From Symsagittifera roscoffensis (lineage: Eukaryota > Xenacoelomorpha > Acoela > Convolutidae): DNA of 64,000 bases. The position numbers and the translations under genes were made by a program. The DNA lies in the NCBI RefSeq assembly GCF_963678635.1, contig NC_087068.1:49865724-49929723 (forward strand). The letters are read 5' to 3'. Numbering within the stretch: the stretch's first letter is position 1; each line of letters begins with the position of its first letter. Shown one piece after another: positions 1 through 8,828 of the stretch. The notes beneath the pieces are model-generated. The model was given only the letters and a program-made list of their open reading frames with translations, was not told where the DNA came from and did not search any database.

Positions 1-145
1 TTACGGAAAAGGAAACATAGCCAAGACATGAACTTCAGCCACTCGAGATCTGGTCTGATTGCTTATCCGATGAAAAACTCTTTTAATTTCATAGTTAAAC
101 TTGAAAAAACTCTTTACAGTGTAAAAATGATGTTAATATGAGTTA

Positions 146-158
146 GGGGAAAAAGAGC
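146..158. repeat. Probable right end of a truncated MITE
   Basis: The stretch reads as a short G-run followed by AAAAAGAGC, the same right-hand terminus seen on complete members of the MITE family in this window. The left end would lie before or near position 1 and is not recognisable, so this is only a terminal fragment. Confidence 0.35.
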
Positions 159-220
159 GAAATTCAGGATAGTTGAAAAAAAAATTAACGGAGAATTGAC
201 TCGATTCGCATTCAGTGAGC

Positions 221-424
221 GGCTCTTTTTCCTTTTCCCCCCACCTCACACAAACATGAATTTTTTAGTGTTACGAGTGGTTTTACAATGTTAATTATGA
301 AGACTAAATATGTTTGTCATAACCTAATTAGTCCGTGTGTCAGTTTTCATAACAATCGAACGATGCGAACAAATTTTTACTTGTAAAATTTTGCAGGGGG
401 GGGGGGGGGGGAGGAAAAAGAGCC
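221..424. mobile_element. MITE with GGCTCTTTTTCC ends and 8-bp target duplication
   Basis: A 204-bp element without coding capacity. It begins GGCTCTTTTTCC followed by a C-run and ends in a G-run followed by GGAAAAAGAGCC, so the termini are inverted repeats. It is flanked on both sides by CAGTGAGC (213-220 and 425-432), a perfect 8-bp target-site duplication. An 8-bp duplication is typical of hAT and P-type DNA transposons; the superfamily is inferred only from that length. Internal sequence is shared with the copies at about 49.03-49.20 kb and 63.88 kb to the window end. Confidence 0.9.
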
Positions 425-786
425 CAGTGAGCTCAAGCAGGTCATTCAGAGATTGCGAAAAATTCTGACGGCCCGTTAACAATTTGCCCCCCCGTCTTTA
501 AAACAATTTTTGATGTTGTAACTGCAATAAAAGTGTCAGCGTGAATAAGTGAACAAATTCTCAACGAGCTTTGCTTCGTAATATTACGAGGGGGCTGCGG
601 GAAATTGCAGAAATGTCGTTTCGTCTACTTTATTTTACAAGGTTAACTTAATAAAAAACATAATTTTGATTATTTAGGATTTTTAAAGCAAACAAAAAGT
701 TGATATCTGAGAGTTCCTCTTTGGTTCTTAGTGGAAAGCAAGCCTTTGAAATATCTCATTTCTTAATTGCCCTTCCTTTTCCTTTG
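425..786. other. Intergenic, 3' flank of the Pro/Gln-rich gene
   Basis: No gene is seen. TTTATT at 629-634 reads as AATAAA on the minus strand about 153 nt past the stop codon of the neighbouring gene and may be its poly(A) signal. Confidence 0.4.
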
Positions 787-2120
787 TCAGTTCTTTTTGA
801 GGTCATTCTTTGCTATTTTGCCAGCAGAGGTTTTACTGGGTTGGCTTATATGCGGACTTGAAGCTGCTTTGCTCATTTGTTTAGCCGGTGTTTTCTTGGG
901 AGTATTTTTTTGAAGACCAGCTGATTGTGCTTTTGCAGGCGCTTCATCTTTTCGCTTTTCACACTGAACTTTGTTTTCTGGATCATTTTCTGTTTCTTTT
1001 TCTGTATCTGCATTCCACCCAATATTACCTGCTTTTGAGGGTAGTTCTTGGGCTTGTTGATTTTCGTAATGATTTTGTTGGTCACTACGGGGCTGAGGAG
1101 GCGCTTGCGGATAGTTTTGTGATATTTTGGGCCTGCTAGCTTGACGAGGTGGGTACATGTTGCCCTGAGTAGGACCAACTTGAGGGTAGCTGTTTCTTTG
1201 ATATGGCGGTGCAGGAGGCGCTTGATTTGGAGGGTACCCGCCTTGTTGGTGTCCGTAGGGCCCGGGAGGGGGAGGTGGACCTTGATATCCGGGTGGAGGA
1301 GGCGGTGCATACTGTTGTCCGGGGTAGCCTTGTTGATGTTGTTGGTATCCTCCCTGTAAACTTTTCCATTTCTTTTTTCAACCCGAAAATATGTGCAAAA
1401 TTTTTAATGTTGAGATTTTCGTACGTTATCGGATTTTCGCGAAATTTCTTCACGTTGAATTGAAAAAAAGATGACTGATATTTTTCCGCGAATTTGTTAA
1501 TTGATTTTAATATTGGTTATCTTTCAAATCTGCTAAATGAATCTCTTCTAATGTAACCCCTCCCCCTCCGTACCTCCTTCCCAAGTAAAAAAAAATACAA
1601 AAGCATGCAGGTTGGAGGTAGAAAAGCCGTATTTGATTATTGTTTTAGTTGAAAAAGATTGATATAAATTGAGCAATCCAGGAAAATACAGCTATTTAAA
1701 AAGTCTTTTCACTGCCGCAATTAATTTTTTTCTGAAATTCGTTTTGGAACGTCATAACTAAATTAAAAAAAGCTGATGCGGGCTGGAAAAGATTTTATGT
1801 TTTAAACTGCAAAAGAGCGTGATCAAGTGATAAATATCGCGATAAAATCACATGCAAAATACAGCATGAACGTTTTTTATACACTTTTAATTTGTAATTT
1901 TACGAGAGAATGGGAAACTGGAAAACAGCTGAAAAAGAGAAAAAGAGAGTTCCTGTGGATATTGTCCAGGGGGTGGGTGCTGGTAGTAATAGTGATGCTG
2001 GGCAGGCGGAGGTTGGGGATAAGCTGGAGCTTGTTGAATGAACTGAGGTGCTTGAGGTTGTTGATTGTTCGCGGTCTCTTTGCCAATCATGTACCCAAAT
2101 AACATACCATTCATGTTCAT
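787..2120 (-). CDS. Two-exon Pro/Gln/Gly/Tyr-rich protein, unknown function
   Basis: Exon 1 is 2120-1953 (56 codons from ATG) and exon 2 is 1353-787 (188 codons plus TGA), giving about 244 residues. The protein is low-complexity. Its N-terminus has a short conserved-looking block GMLFGYMIGKETANNQQPQ, followed by repeated PPPGQYP, GYPGQQ, PPPPPGYQGP and GYPPNQAP runs, and the C-terminal 80 residues are Lys/Ala/Ser-rich and basic. No signal peptide or membrane segment is visible. Exon 2 follows a clear acceptor (TTTACAG). The exon-1 side continues in phase only if the intron starts with GA after CCACAG; the nearby GT sites give the wrong phase. The gene at 29673-31190 shares the GYM-G-NNQ-PQ block and the GQYP runs, so the two are paralogues. 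Function is not recognised; low-complexity adaptor or extracellular roles are both possible. Confidence 0.7.
1354..1952 (-). other. Intron of the Pro/Gln-rich gene, apparent GA-AG
   Basis: A 599-nt intron inferred from phase. The 5' border is CCACAG then GAACTCTC on the minus strand, and the 3' border is TTTACAG then GGAGGATAC. Its ends are weak inverted repeats (AACTCTCTTTTTC against GGAAAAGTTT), similar to the window's MITE family. The noncanonical donor is an inference that needs a transcript. Confidence 0.55.
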
Positions 2121-2408
2121 TTTTGAAATACGGTTTTTCTTTGTTTGCAGGAGAATATATATTTTTTTCTAACTTATGTCCTTGTTTATTTTTTAGTGAA
2201 AACCTAATTTTTCAATTGTTATTTTTTGCACGTGCACAAAAGTTAGGCAATTTTTCCATCTCGCTGTCCGAAAAAAAATTGAAAAATGGTACATCTAAGC
2301 AAAGTAGTTTTCAGCTAATTGCCTCTACATTTGGCTTTTTTTAGACAGGTCACATCATAATCAATAGAATGTGGCCGCACCCAACAAAAGCTTCTAGTAA
2401 AAATTGGG
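2121..2408. other. 5' flank of the Pro/Gln-rich gene
   Basis: AT-rich sequence upstream of the ATG at 2120. It should hold the promoter and 5' UTR, but I see no motif I can name. Confidence 0.3.
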
Positions 2409-2613
2409 GCTCTTTTTCTCTTTCCCCTTTTGTGTCTTTCAGTTTTGAAAAAAAAATTATTTGTCATAATGTTATCAAATTTTTCATGATGAGCAACTTA
2501 ACTATTGTGAACATGTTTTTTTTGCGTAAATGAAACAAGCATTTAGCCAAGATAACACATAGGACAACTAACAAAGTCCAACACTTAGAATGTAGGGGAA
2601 ATGGAAAAGAGTC
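2409..2613. mobile_element. MITE of the GGCTCTTTTTC family
   Basis: A 205-bp element beginning GGCTCTTTTTCTCTTTCCCC and ending GGGGAAATGGAAAAGAGTC. Termini are imperfect inverted repeats. The flanks (TAGTAAAAATTG and TAGAAAATTT) are similar but not a clean 8-bp duplication, so this copy is probably older. It lies upstream of the Pro/Gln-rich gene. Confidence 0.7.
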
Positions 2614-3424
2614 TAGAAAATTTATGTCGGATATCTAACTTACCTTTTGTTTTTGCTTATACAATAACTCTTCTATTGCACACTTTGAAAGAAACTTAAT
2701 TGGGGCTCCAAGGTTCAACAAGGTTTTTGGTTTTTTCTTTTTTGCAATTATGTTTTACCTCACGCTTGCATCTTTTGTCATGCCTTTTAATTAATTTGAC
2801 GCTATAATTGGATATAAAACAATTACGATAAGCTAATAAGTTAAAAAACTGCCTGTAAGACTGATTGGTCAAGTCCCTGCGAGACGCAAAACAGCCTGAT
2901 ATGCTTGTACATTTCGTGATATCCTTCAAATCGATCAAGGTAAAAAAATGGAAAACAATATGAAATATCTTAGCTGTGACTCGGAGTAGCTTGTCAGATT
3001 TTTGGTTTAAAAAAATGACAACTAGTGTACCAGCAATTGATATAGGCTCAATTATAGGCTACATTGATGAAAAGAAAAATGATGTTGTTTTGATTGAAAG
3101 TCTTTTGTTTGATCGAATTACACGGTTACACTGATCAGCCTCAAATTTATAATTGTTCGAATCTTTGATCAATTAATTGATACCAGCCAGACAAAACGCA
3201 TGAATGTTACTTTTTTTGAATCAGGAGAAAAAATCGGAAAATTTTTTTTTGAATCCTATCGGAAAAAAAATTATTTGAGCAACTGTAAAAAAAAACTTTG
3301 TTTCACTCAGAGAGCGATTCGAACCTGCCCACTTAATTTTGAAGTTTTTCGACAGATATATCACACCAGAAATTTTTCTGCGTAGAGAAAATAAAAATTT
3401 GAAATTTTTTCTTTCTATCAATTA
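2614..3424. other. Anonymous host sequence before the large LTR element
   Basis: No credible gene. Near 3310-3330 the minus strand contains GGTTCGAATC, a match to the RNA polymerase III B box, inside a stretch that resembles one at 28.62 kb, so a degraded tRNA-derived repeat is likely. The last four bases (ATTA, 3421-3424) are the target duplication of the LTR element. Confidence 0.35.
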
Positions 3425-3834
3425 TGGAACTTGATCTGAACTACATTTTATGATTGGATAAATTAGATATTTTACCACTGTAAAGTATTTAATATTAACC
3501 AATCATGATCCATCTAACTAACAACCCACTTATTTGTAAGTGCTGAAATTACTTGTAATTTCAGCACCAGAGAGATTTGAATTTAACTTAGAATTTAGTT
3601 GACTCTCCAAGACGACTTCAGTAGCCGCAATAAACCAGTATACCCTAGATCTATTGAGCCTAGCAGAGACTAGTTAAACAACCTGAGACTAGATAGTATA
3701 AGAGTAAGATTAGGATCGGTATTAGACTAAGAAGTTGCACGAATCTATCCGGCCGAAAATAAGATAGCGTGACGAGCAGACGGTGTACCCTATCCGAAAT
3801 TACTCTATGAGTTAACCACTTCGGTCCTAACTCA
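3425..3834 (+). repeat. 5' LTR of the 17.9-kb element
   Basis: 410 bp, TGGAAC to CTCA. It contains a perfect palindrome of two 13-bp arms around TT (3540-3567), an AATAAA at 3629-3634 and a TATAAG-like box at 3697-3702. These are plausible transcription and poly(A) signals, but their use is inferred. Confidence 0.92.
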
Positions 3835-5083
3835 TCTAGTGCAACCATAAGTCTCGAACAAGACCTTAATAGCTTAGAATTAACCAAAAATAGATTAGAA
3901 TTTAGACAAAACATTTTTAAAATGTTATACGACGATAATTTAATCGAAATGTCTCTACGACTCAATAGATCAGAGCCAATATTCCGAACGATAACAGAAC
4001 TACCCGGAATTGGAAGAAGACCTCGAACCAGAGACGACATACGACAAAGTAGAAACTTACCAAATAGTTATATGATAGTACGGCAAAAGCCAACACAAAC
4101 TTTTATATTTAGAATTTTATTAGCAATGAATTTAGATTTTCATTTGCAAACATAAAATCTTGAAGTCAATCTTCATAATCATTTCAGGCGCTAAACAAAA
4201 TTATTAATATACAATAACGATTGATAAAAAGATCTCAGATCGTTTTCCTAAATTCTGCAGTAATATATAAAACATGTTTGAAGAATATTTATTGAAAAAT
4301 CAAAACAAAAATTAGTAGCATGACAATAAACTGTTAGTAATCATAAATCATCCTGTTGTTCCAGCTTCATCACCTAATTATAACAGCATTCATAAGCTCA
4401 CTAATATCATTGAAACACTAAATATTTTCCTTAAACAAATTTAAACCATTTTAAACTTAAATTCACTTAATTTTAAAATCAGATCATCAAGGCTTATCCT
4501 TGGATCTTAATTCATTTTCTATTTAATTAAATTTAAAACTTGATCATCAAGGTCTATCCTTGGATCAAAAAGAACAATTTTGTTCTCCCCCACCCACTTA
4601 GCTAGTGTCTAACGACCTCAAACGTCGATTCACTATCCAACCCTTTCTAAAAACCCAAGACTAATAGAAATTTTTGAACAAAACTAACCATTCAAATTAG
4701 GATAAACAGTGAAGAACTTCGGTTATTCATCCTTCACTTGACCCCCCCTCTTAACAAACCCAGGATAAATCTTAGACTTAGTAAGTTTAAAATTGTATCT
4801 AACGAACTACTCGCGTTCTAATTATACCTGAACCTTGTGGATCGATTTACTATTCTCCAACCCTTGAACACAATCACTACCCCTAAGTAAGATTAAGTAA
4901 CTTAACACCTTAGCTTATACTAGTCACGAGAAAGTAAAAAATCATTCTTCGGAATCGCTATACTTTTCTCTCCAACCCTGAACAACTAGACCCAGGTTAA
5001 GCTAACCAAAAAATCGTAAGGATTAACAGTTTAAGAAAATAGAAATCATCTAACAACCTTTTGCATCCGTCATCCTAAACCTT
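3835..5083 (+). other. Leader of the 17.9-kb element
   Basis: About 1.25 kb between the 5' LTR and the first ORF. No clear tRNA primer site starting TGG is seen directly after the LTR. Three small hairpin-forming sequences sit together: 4482-4506 and 4541-4567 (GATCATCAAGG paired with CCTTGGATC, two copies) and AGAACAATTTTGTTCT at about 4571-4586. Clustered leader hairpins could be packaging or dimerisation signals; that is inference. Confidence 0.5.
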
Positions 5084-5551
5084 ATGTCATTTAAAAATCT
5101 AGGAAACAAACAAACAATCGTTTTACACAATTGTGAAATAGATAACAAAAAATACGACCTTGTAATCACACCTCATACACAAACAGTTGGATATATTAGA
5201 ACAAAACGACAAACACTAAAAAGAAAAATAATAACCAAACAAAGACAAATAACACGAAAAAGATTTTCCAAAAATAGAAACGCATTTTCAGAATCAGAAG
5301 CCAGCGCTTTAGACGAACTTTATAAATTAAAAGAGTCAATAGATAAAAATTGCCCCATTCACGACCAATTATATTTTTCTGACTCAGAAACAACTTCAAA
5401 TTCATCAAAAAGAGGAAAAAGAAGAATAAAAAAGCAATATAAACACAAACCAGTACACTTATATAATTGGAATCAACCAATTAGACACATAGATAATTAC
5501 TTATTAACAGTCATGAAACGAAAAAATGAGCCAAACACACACTCCGAGTGA
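5084..5551 (+). CDS. 155-residue basic ORF upstream of gag, unknown
   Basis: First sizeable ORF of the element, intact. It is rich in Lys and Arg, with basic clusters near residues 41-63 (for example TLKRKIITKQRQ and RKRF) and 110-120 (KRGKRRIKKQYKHK), which could bind nucleic acid or direct nuclear entry. A Ser/Glu/Asp-rich stretch lies between them. No Cys-His pattern, signal peptide or membrane segment is visible. Its 3' end overlaps the start of the next ORF by 26 bp in another frame. I do not recognise a family. Position before gag is unusual for a gypsy element; a small regulatory protein is one possibility. Confidence 0.6.
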   Translation: MSFKNLGNKQTIVLHNCEIDNKKYDLVITPHTQTVGYIRTKRQTLKRKIITKQRQITRKRFSKNRNAFSESEASALDELYKLKESIDKNCPIHDQLYFSDSETTSNSSKRGKRRIKKQYKHKPVHLYNWNQPIRHIDNYLLTVMKRKNEPNTHSE

Positions 5552-6767
5552 AGATAGTCCAGATGATGACGATATCTACCCCTTCCTCGTAGATGCACCC
5601 GATAATAGAGGACAACATGATTTTTGCAAGAATTTACTCCTAAATTTGTTTGAACCCGGAATCAGCCCATGTAAAGCAGAGTTCCCAGATGTAAAAATCA
5701 AAAGACAAATTATCGATCACTATCTGAAAGATATATGTAATTTAACACAACAATACGGAATCTACACCATAGAATTCAGCTCACCAAACCAGAATCACAG
5801 CAAATATGTAATTCAAACAGACGACCTTGATTTAGAATTTTCAAAAGTATTCTCAGAATATATAAAAAGCATACAATATCATAACTCACAAAGAGCAAAC
5901 TCCATATTTACCAATGAAGTTTTTGCAATAATATATAGTTATATCTCAATATTAGAAAACGAAATCCCAATCCCAAATGTCTCACCGACAGAAACATCTA
6001 AACATATAAGGGTACGACATGAAATTACACTACTTTCTAGTTTCCTAAATATAATTAAAGAAAATTTCACTAAAGATGAAGTTTCACCACATACAAAACA
6101 TGATTTACAAAAAATTTTGGCATGGTTTATAATAGATTATTTCACACATAATATAGATTTAATTTCACAAGCAAGAAAAAATTTTAGACCTCAAAACTCA
6201 AACGATGATACCGCCATCACAGAACAATCAGACTACGTTTGGGACCCCGAATGGTCTCATTATGCATTCATAAATTTCCCACAATCAATCTCAAGTCAAG
6301 CGATAAGTACAATATCTTATACAAGAGATTATGTGAGAGTAATACCATTAACCATTGATGCAACACCATTAAACTACAATACATTTTTACCTGCTACGCG
6401 AAATATTAGTTTAAATTCAACAGTCATACACAATGAAAACCTTAATGGAACTAGAAACCTCACTCAACAAGATATTCAGACACCATCACACTTCATAAAT
6501 GAAGAAATCGCTCAAAAAATAACAACTACACAACAAAGTATTTCACCGATACGTCCAAATTTAACAACACCAAGAAATACAAACACTTCACTAGCACAGG
6601 TAACCTTACAATCAACCGTTAAACCTTCGGTTGCTCCAAAATATTCAAAAATGGATTATCAAACATACAGATCTATGACAATACCGTCAAAAACACGCAG
6701 AACGTTCACAAGGAACAATTTTGCAGAACACAATTATAATTACACACATCCATCAAAAACAAACTAA
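5526..6767 (+). CDS. 413-residue ORF upstream of gag, unknown
   Basis: Intact ORF in a different frame from its neighbour. The N-terminus is acidic (SPDDDDIYPFL). Residues 30-230 look globular, with mixed hydrophobic and charged segments, and the last 120 residues are Thr/Ser/Asn/Gln-rich with a basic end. It has few Cys and no zinc knuckle. It ends 54 bp before the gag ATG. It could be an extra structural protein or an accessory factor; no family is recognised. The uninterrupted reading frame, beside the broken gag and pol, may be chance or late loss of constraint on the latter. Confidence 0.6.
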   Translation: MSQTHTPSEDSPDDDDIYPFLVDAPDNRGQHDFCKNLLLNLFEPGISPCKAEFPDVKIKRQIIDHYLKDICNLTQQYGIYTIEFSSPNQNHSKYVIQTDDLDLEFSKVFSEYIKSIQYHNSQRANSIFTNEVFAIIYSYISILENEIPIPNVSPTETSKHIRVRHEITLLSSFLNIIKENFTKDEVSPHTKHDLQKILAWFIIDYFTHNIDLISQARKNFRPQNSNDDTAITEQSDYVWDPEWSHYAFINFPQSISSQAISTISYTRDYVRVIPLTIDATPLNYNTFLPATRNISLNSTVIHNENLNGTRNLTQQDIQTPSHFINEEIAQKITTTQQSISPIRPNLTTPRNTNTSLAQVTLQSTVKPSVAPKYSKMDYQTYRSMTIPSKTRRTFTRNNFAEHNYNYTHPSKTN

Positions 6768-6821
6768 CCCCCACGAAAAAATCATAATAATCACATAAGA
6801 TCTCGATATTGGGATAATCCA

Positions 6822-8504
6822 ATGGCAACAACCAACTCAGTAAATTTTCAAACTAATTCACATCCTCCACAGGATCGTAGTGAAAATTACCCATTCTTTC
6901 AACAGAATAAAAATAAAAAACAAGCACCTCATCAAACGGATTACTTATCCTCAGATGATGATTATTTACAACCAGATATATTTGCACCATATACTCAAGA
7001 ATATCGTGGACAAGGAATACAAAAACCACATACATATCATAGAATTTTTTCTCCACACCAGATAGATACACAAAATCAACAACCAATACAAACACAAAAT
7101 CCAATTAATACACAAACTTTTCAACCAATTCAGCCACAAAACCCAATGATTACACACTCGTATCAACCAACACAAATGCAAAATGAAATACCACTCCCAT
7201 ATTATCTTCAACAACACGAAATAACAAGAAATCAACTTTCAAATTTTTCACAAATGCCAAATGCAGCAGAATCATTACAAATGACAATGAATCCATACCT
7301 TATGGGTGGATCATCAATAACGTCAAACAAACCTTTAATGGTATTCACAGGAACAGATCCCGAATATTCTGTAGAAGATTATTTAAATGCAGTAACAGCA
7401 AACTTAATTTTAAATATAGGACCTGAACCAATTAACACGCCACTACATCAAAACTGGATACATCGACGCACAGCGTTGATACAGACAACCCTAGACGGCG
7501 CAGCCCAAAAATGGTTTTCAGTATTGCCTATAGAAATAAAATCAAATTGGAAAAGATTTACACAAGAATTTTCAAAAATGTTTGACTCCGAAAGAAACAA
7601 ACAACAACAAAGAGTTTTATGTAATGAAATCCGCAGATTACCAAATGAAACCATCAAACAATTAGCAGTACGCATCGAAACACTAGTTCGAAAAGCATAT
7701 TTATTAAATACACACGACTATAAAAACACAAAAATGACAGAAATATTAATGATGACCTTAACACCTCAATTAAGAAAAATAGCAATAAAAAAGAGAGCAT
7801 CCCATCCCTCCTCAATTCGAGAGCCCGATTAAGATTTTCGAAAACTAGTAGACAAACTAGAACAAGCGGAAATCACAATGAAACTTGAAGAAACAGAAAA
7901 TCTGAAATTACAATATGTTAACCGAATTGAAACAAATTCCACAAATATAAACAATATACAGAAATCAGATACAGACCTCGGTGAAAAAATCACTGAAATA
8001 CTCAATATTTATGAAAAACACCAAAACTTTAAAGGCAAACCATCTTTCAAAAAATGGTGTAATTAATGCCGACGATACGGACATAGCATTTCTGAATGTA
8101 GACAAAAACAGCAAGACAATCAAAACAAACCTCAAAAATATAAAGAACCAAATAAATCATTCTATCAATACATGAAGAAACATCAAAATCTACCGAACAA
8201 AAATGTATACAGCAACAACAGTTCAGGAAAACCACTCCCGAACAATACCAGTTACACAAGAACTCAATCACCATATAACTCAAGTTATAGAGGAAGATCG
8301 CCAGAACGAAGACTTACACAAAATTCGTCACAAAATTATTACAATAGACCAAATAGTCGAAATAACTACTCCAGCAGATCCAATTCAAATACAACACAAT
8401 TTGTTTCTAGATCTAATTCCCAATCAAGGAATAAATACTATCCAAACAATCAGTCACGAAACTCAATTATTTCTTCTCCCCACAAGAACAATAGAACAAA
8501 ATAA
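6822..8504 (+). pseudogene. gag: gag, interrupted by two in-frame TAA stops
   Basis: A single frame runs from the ATG at 6822 to a TAA at 8502-8504, broken by TAA at 7830-7832 and 8064-8066. Residues 1-165 are Gln/Pro/Asn-rich. Residues 165-330 form a retrotransposon capsid-like domain with MVFTGTDPEYSVEDYLNAV near its start and a downstream WF...W..F pattern typical of gypsy Gag. After the first stop comes a Glu/Lys-rich helix. At about 8055-8095 there is a CX2CX4HX4C zinc knuckle (C-N-stop-C-RRYG-H-SISE-C); the second stop lies inside it, between the two first cysteines. The tail is Ser/Arg/Asn-rich and basic, as in nucleocapsids. Gag would build the particle and bind the RNA. Confidence 0.85.
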
Positions 8505-8529
8505 AATTTTAAATAAACCATTTAAATAA

Positions 8530-8781
8530 ATATTCGATATCACTGATATTAAACACAATATCATTGGAATACCATTTATCTCTGAATACATACCAACAAT
8601 CAACATCTTGAATAGTAAATTACTAATCAAAGATAAATATACAAAAACAAAAGACACATCCCTAACATTTTTTCAAAGATTAATTAAACAACCACCATTC
8701 TTTTCAAAATTTTATCCAATATATAACCAACAAAAAAAACACCTGAAACCACTATCAGGAAACATATATAATTTTCAATAA
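8530..8781 (+). pseudogene. Protease-region remnant of pol
   Basis: This stretch is open in the +1 frame relative to gag. It encodes FDITDIKHNIIGIPFISEY followed by a Leu/Ile/Lys-rich segment, resembling the part of a retropepsin after the flap, where a IIG or ILG motif precedes the C-terminal strand. I cannot find an Asp-Thr/Ser-Gly active site between the gag tail and here, so the N-terminal half of the protease seems deleted or unrecognisable. A frame change is then needed to enter the RT frame at 8829. Confidence 0.45.
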
Positions 8782-8828
8782 AACAAGTTCACCAATATGA
8801 CAAAAAACAAAACAAACAACAATTTTAT

